NCBI GenBank assembly: GCA_049658145.1
Contig: JBASOJ010000045.1
Location: 1 to 51,074, forward strand
DNA: 51,074 nucleotides
Source: UBA6100 sp049658145
GTDB lineage: Bacteria > Actinomycetota > Coriobacteriia > Anaerosomatales > Anaerosomataceae
Direction: 5' to 3'
This document shows positions 48,544-51,074 of this stretch, in pieces (position 1 is the first letter of the stretch; each line of letters starts with the position of its first letter). The position numbers and the translations under genes were made by a program. Below the pieces are notes generated by a model, which saw nothing but the letters and a program-made list of their open reading frames with translations, did no database searches and was not told the DNA's origin.

Positions 48544-50639
48544 CACGCCTTCCCCAGCTTCCCGGCCGTCTCGAGTACATCCGCAACGTTCCCTAGGCCC
48601 AGCTCTTCAAGCGTGCCTCGGGTCGGCTGACCGGTCGTGGTATCCCAGCCTTCGAGCGTGTAGAACCTGGTCTTCCAGTCCTCGACCTTCTGGCGATCGA
48701 GCTTCCGTCCGCTAAGGTTCTTGTACTTCCACTCGCCGTTCTCATGAACCGGCATGATGTACGGGACCTCGTAGCCGATGCTCGCGACACCCGGAATGGT
48801 GGTTGAGCCCACGTTGTACATGTAGCCCGCGTAGACCTCCATTTCACGTGTACGACCCTGAAGGGCCCAGATCGCGCGATCAAGGTTCCAGATCTTGCGG
48901 CCGACTTCGACGCCCTCTTCAAAACTCTGGTTCTTGCCGGTCACGGCATTGAAGAATCTCGGCTCGCCTTCGCCGGTCGCACCCACGTAGTCGGGACCGT
49001 AGGCGTTCAGGAAGTCGGCCCAGCCCCAGTCGCAGAAGCCGAGCGACTGCTTGTAGTAGCGCGTGTAGTGGCGGTGCCAGGCGACGGTCTTGGCCATCGA
49101 CTCGGAGTAGATCCCTTCGTCGCTGTAGTCGACCATATTCATGTCTCCCGCATACGGAGCCATCTTATCGGTGATGATCTTGGCCATTTCTTCGGCGGTC
49201 ACCGGAGGCTTTGTGCCCGTCAGGTTCCACACCGTGGAGCACCAGTAGACGACCCAGTTGAAGTCGTGCTCGTTGATGTCGCGCTCGCCCATGAGCGAGC
49301 CGTAGCCCCACTCGGCTTCGGTGCGGCCGTCGTAGTGGTGCACGTAGCCCCAGCACATCAGGGACAGGAAACCACTATCGAGGTCCTCCTCGAGACGTCC
49401 CCACTTCTCCGCGCACTGCCACAGGCCGAGGGACAGATCTGCTCCGATGTCCGTGTGATTGAGAATGGCATCGAAGAGTGAGGAGACGAACGCCTCGGTC
49501 CCCATATGCTCGTAGTCCAGTGAGGAGTCGATTGCTTTGCCCGCACCGAGGATGCCTGCCTTGTAGAGGTTCTGAAGCCACGCCAGTCCGCCCATCATGC
49601 TGAAGACATTCAGCCCGTACCTCTGAGCAAGGTCGGTTGACTTCCACGAGTCCTCGAGCGACTCCGGTCCGCCCTGCACGCCGCCGCTCATGAATATCGC
49701 GTCGATACACATAGATTCGTTGCCCAAGCCGGTGGACGTCCTGGCGCGGCAGTTCTTCACGCAGCCCACGCAACCCTGGGGCCGTCGATATGTTCCTGCC
49801 GGGTACGGCCCAAGGGTCTGGCCCGGGCTCGAGGACAGTGCCCAGATGCCCGGGAACGTCTGCGGGTCGTCCATGTGGGCGCCCGAGGTATACCCATCCT
49901 GCAGCCACAGCCGCGACTCCATCAGAGCGTTGGGGTCCGCGATCTCGATGCCTCCGGTGCCAAGAACGCTGACGGCCTTGAGGTTCTTCGATGCGAACAC
50001 GCCACCAAAGCCACCCTGGCCTGCACCGTTGCCGGCGTCATGGATGAGACATGCCAATGGCCCGTACTTGTCAGCGTTGGGACCGCAGGTCACGACCGCG
50101 GGACGCTGAGTCGTGCGGCCGCGGTCGCGACTGGTTCCCGAAGCGTGCCAGTTGCCCTCATCGGCGTTGACCATGCGCCAGATGTCTTGCTGGGTCTCCC
50201 ATGTATCGAGGCCCCAGAGATCGGCGGCGTCCTCGAAGGTCACGGCGCCGTCGAGGATGTTGATCCAGACCGGCTCCTCCGACTTGCCGAGAATCGCGAT
50301 GCCGTCCCAGCCGGCGTACTTCAGCTGAGTGCCAAAGCGTCCGCCGAAGTTGCTTCTCGTGAACCAGCCGAGCGGAGAGCCCTGCAGCCCGATACCCTGG
50401 ATCTCGGTACGTCCCGCAGCCGCTGGGGTCAACGTGCCCGAGAGGGGCGACGTCATGATCGTCACCACGTTTTTCGGATCGGTTCCCGCGACGGTCTTGT
50501 CCTCGCAGAGGTCCCAGAACAGGGCCGAGCCCATCCCGTGTCCGCCGCCCCACTGCTCGTAATCGGAGGTAGGTATCTCCTCCGTGGTCTTGGTTGTCAG
50601 ATCGATCTTGAGAATCCTGCCTGCATAGCCGTTTGCCAT
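48543..50639 (-). CDS. tungsten-type aldehyde:ferredoxin oxidoreductase family protein (YdhV-like)
   Basis: The 698 residues are longer than archaeal AOR (~605) and equal to E. coli YdhV (~700). It opens MANGYAGRILKIDLTTKTTE. The AOR N-terminal domain (~4-215) contains MTSPLSGTLTPAAAGRTEIQ, GIGLQGSPLGWFTRSNFGGR and VVTCGPNADKYGPLACLIHD. GCVGCVKNC supplies Cys290, Cys293 and Cys297 of the 4Fe-4S cluster, with Cys536 in LGFCDWGW as the likely fourth ligand. The bis-pterin tungsten or molybdenum cofactor sits between. It probably oxidises an aldehyde or reduces an acid or aromatic thioester using electrons from the polyferredoxin encoded just upstream. GGGAGG precedes ATG 50639. The substrate is unknown. 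Confidence 0.93.
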   Translation of the reverse strand: MANGYAGRILKIDLTTKTTEEIPTSDYEQWGGGHGMGSALFWDLCEDKTVAGTDPKNVVTIMTSPLSGTLTPAAAGRTEIQGIGLQGSPLGWFTRSNFGGRFGTQLKYAGWDGIAILGKSEEPVWINILDGAVTFEDAADLWGLDTWETQQDIWRMVNADEGNWHASGTSRDRGRTTQRPAVVTCGPNADKYGPLACLIHDAGNGAGQGGFGGVFASKNLKAVSVLGTGGIEIADPNALMESRLWLQDGYTSGAHMDDPQTFPGIWALSSSPGQTLGPYPAGTYRRPQGCVGCVKNCRARTSTGLGNESMCIDAIFMSGGVQGGPESLEDSWKSTDLAQRYGLNVFSMMGGLAWLQNLYKAGILGAGKAIDSSLDYEHMGTEAFVSSLFDAILNHTDIGADLSLGLWQCAEKWGRLEEDLDSGFLSLMCWGYVHHYDGRTEAEWGYGSLMGERDINEHDFNWVVYWCSTVWNLTGTKPPVTAEEMAKIITDKMAPYAGDMNMVDYSDEGIYSESMAKTVAWHRHYTRYYKQSLGFCDWGWADFLNAYGPDYVGATGEGEPRFFNAVTGKNQSFEEGVEVGRKIWNLDRAIWALQGRTREMEVYAGYMYNVGSTTIPGVASIGYEVPYIMPVHENGEWKYKNLSGRKLDRQKVEDWKTRFYTLEGWDTTTGQPTRGTLEELGLGNVADVLETAGKLGKA

Positions 50640-50666
50640 CAGTAGCCTCCCTGGCTTGTGATTGTT

Positions 50667-51074
50667 CTAGTGGCCGCCCTCAGTGCCTCCGTTGAAGCCC
50701 CAGGCGTTCCAGGTCGCTCCGGTATGCCCAAGGTCTATGTCGTAGCCCTGCTCGGACTGGACGGGGATATCCGCGGTGAATGAGATCGCCTTCACGGGAC
50801 ACACCGCGACACATGCCTGCTTACCGCCGACGCCACCCTCTTCGTTCCAGAAGGGGGTGTCGGCGCACAGGTCGCACTTCTGAGCATGCTTGTCGATGCC
50901 GTTCCACAGAGCCCGCGAGGGCGTGAACGGGCACGCATTGACGCAGCGCTCACAGCCGATGCACTTGCTCTCGTCGATCATGCGCACGCCTGTCTCGGGG
51001 TCGGCATGGTTGGCACCGGTGGGGCACGCTTCCACGCACGCCGGGTACGGGCACTGCCGGCACTGCGCGATCTC
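50667..51074 (-). CDS. polyferredoxin electron-transfer subunit (5' end outside window)
   Basis: The frame is open to the window edge; 135 codons are visible and the N-terminus is missing. Cysteine motifs in order are CRQCPYPACVEACP, CIGCERCVNACP, CDLC with a downstream CVAVCP. These make a DmsB/YdhY-like subunit binding three or four 4Fe-4S clusters. The tail is Gly-rich. It ends 28 bases before the oxidoreductase and should carry electrons to or from it. This matches YdhY-YdhV and AorA-AorB pairings. Further subunits may lie beyond the window. Confidence 0.9.
   Translation of the reverse strand, partial: EIAQCRQCPYPACVEACPTGANHADPETGVRMIDESKCIGCERCVNACPFTPSRALWNGIDKHAQKCDLCADTPFWNEEGGVGGKQACVAVCPVKAISFTADIPVQSEQGYDIDLGHTGATWNAWGFNGGTEGGH

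Noticed and set aside
1..51074. Transposons, integrases, CRISPR arrays, toxin-antitoxin pairs or phage genes as the cause of the gene relics
   Set aside because: None is visible in any frame, and no direct repeats or terminal inverted repeats of an insertion sequence flank the relics.

Overview
The window is roughly two-thirds G+C. Nearly all genes start at ATG or GTG behind a recognisable purine-rich ribosome site, and both strands are densely coded. The gene mix points to an anaerobic actinobacterium, most plausibly the Coriobacteriia/OPB41 (Anaerosomatales) side of the phylum. That mix includes a tungsten-type aldehyde:ferredoxin oxidoreductase with a polyferredoxin, arginine deiminase, DegV, a PadR regulator, a DUF1611 protein and a 5TM-LytS histidine kinase. 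The placement is inference. There is no rRNA or tRNA gene, no CRISPR array, no transposase and no phage gene.

Layout. 1-5.2 kb: an envelope TPM-domain protein cut by the window edge, a GYD-domain protein, a slipin, a PAP2-type phosphatase, sixA, and broken copies of kbl and pckA. 5.4-11.1 kb: a secreted alkaline phosphatase behind a candidate Pho box, and a MacB/FtsX-type ABC exporter. 11.2-18.1 kb: a signalling block with a multi-PAS histidine kinase, a REC-PAS-GGDEF-EAL protein with degenerate catalytic motifs, a LuxR-type regulator with an atypical receiver, an HD-GYP protein and a small secreted protein. 18.3-21.4 kb: a second ABC exporter. 21.5-26 kb: a GH13 glucosidase, DegV, an RlpA-like cell-wall protein behind a promoter that suggests a leaderless mRNA, and a DUF2089 remnant. 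26.1-28.5 kb: PadR with an UbiB-family kinase. 28.5-35.7 kb: DUF1611, arginine deiminase with a full polar amino acid ABC importer, and an aromatic-type amino acid permease. 35.8-46.9 kb: a translationally coupled radical-SAM/GNAT pair, a DUF5648 repeat protein, two large membrane glycosyltransferase-like proteins, a flavin disulfide-oxidoreductase-like protein, and a shattered zwf-gnd locus. 47-48.1 kb: two more gene relics and a dense run of palindromes. 48.1-51.07 kb: a YdhV-like tungsten oxidoreductase operon running off the window.

How genes work together. The ABC importer, arcA and the permease suggest arginine or related amino acid uptake and deimination. The signalling block may tie cell-surface sensing to c-di-GMP turnover through the HD-GYP protein. 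The oxidoreductase operon suggests anaerobic aldehyde or aromatic-acid redox chemistry.

The most unusual signal is repeated gene ruin by clean deletions. Six loci (kbl, pckA, zwf-gnd, a DUF2089 gene, an ABC-2 permease and a radical-SAM gene) keep very well conserved protein blocks but have lost intervening blocks. Most of the breakpoints I can place carry a short perfect or near-perfect inverted repeat; the longest have 16-bp arms or are 14-bp and 12-bp palindromes. This could be a deletion process that leaves fold-back scars, or an assembly artefact. It needs a read-level check.
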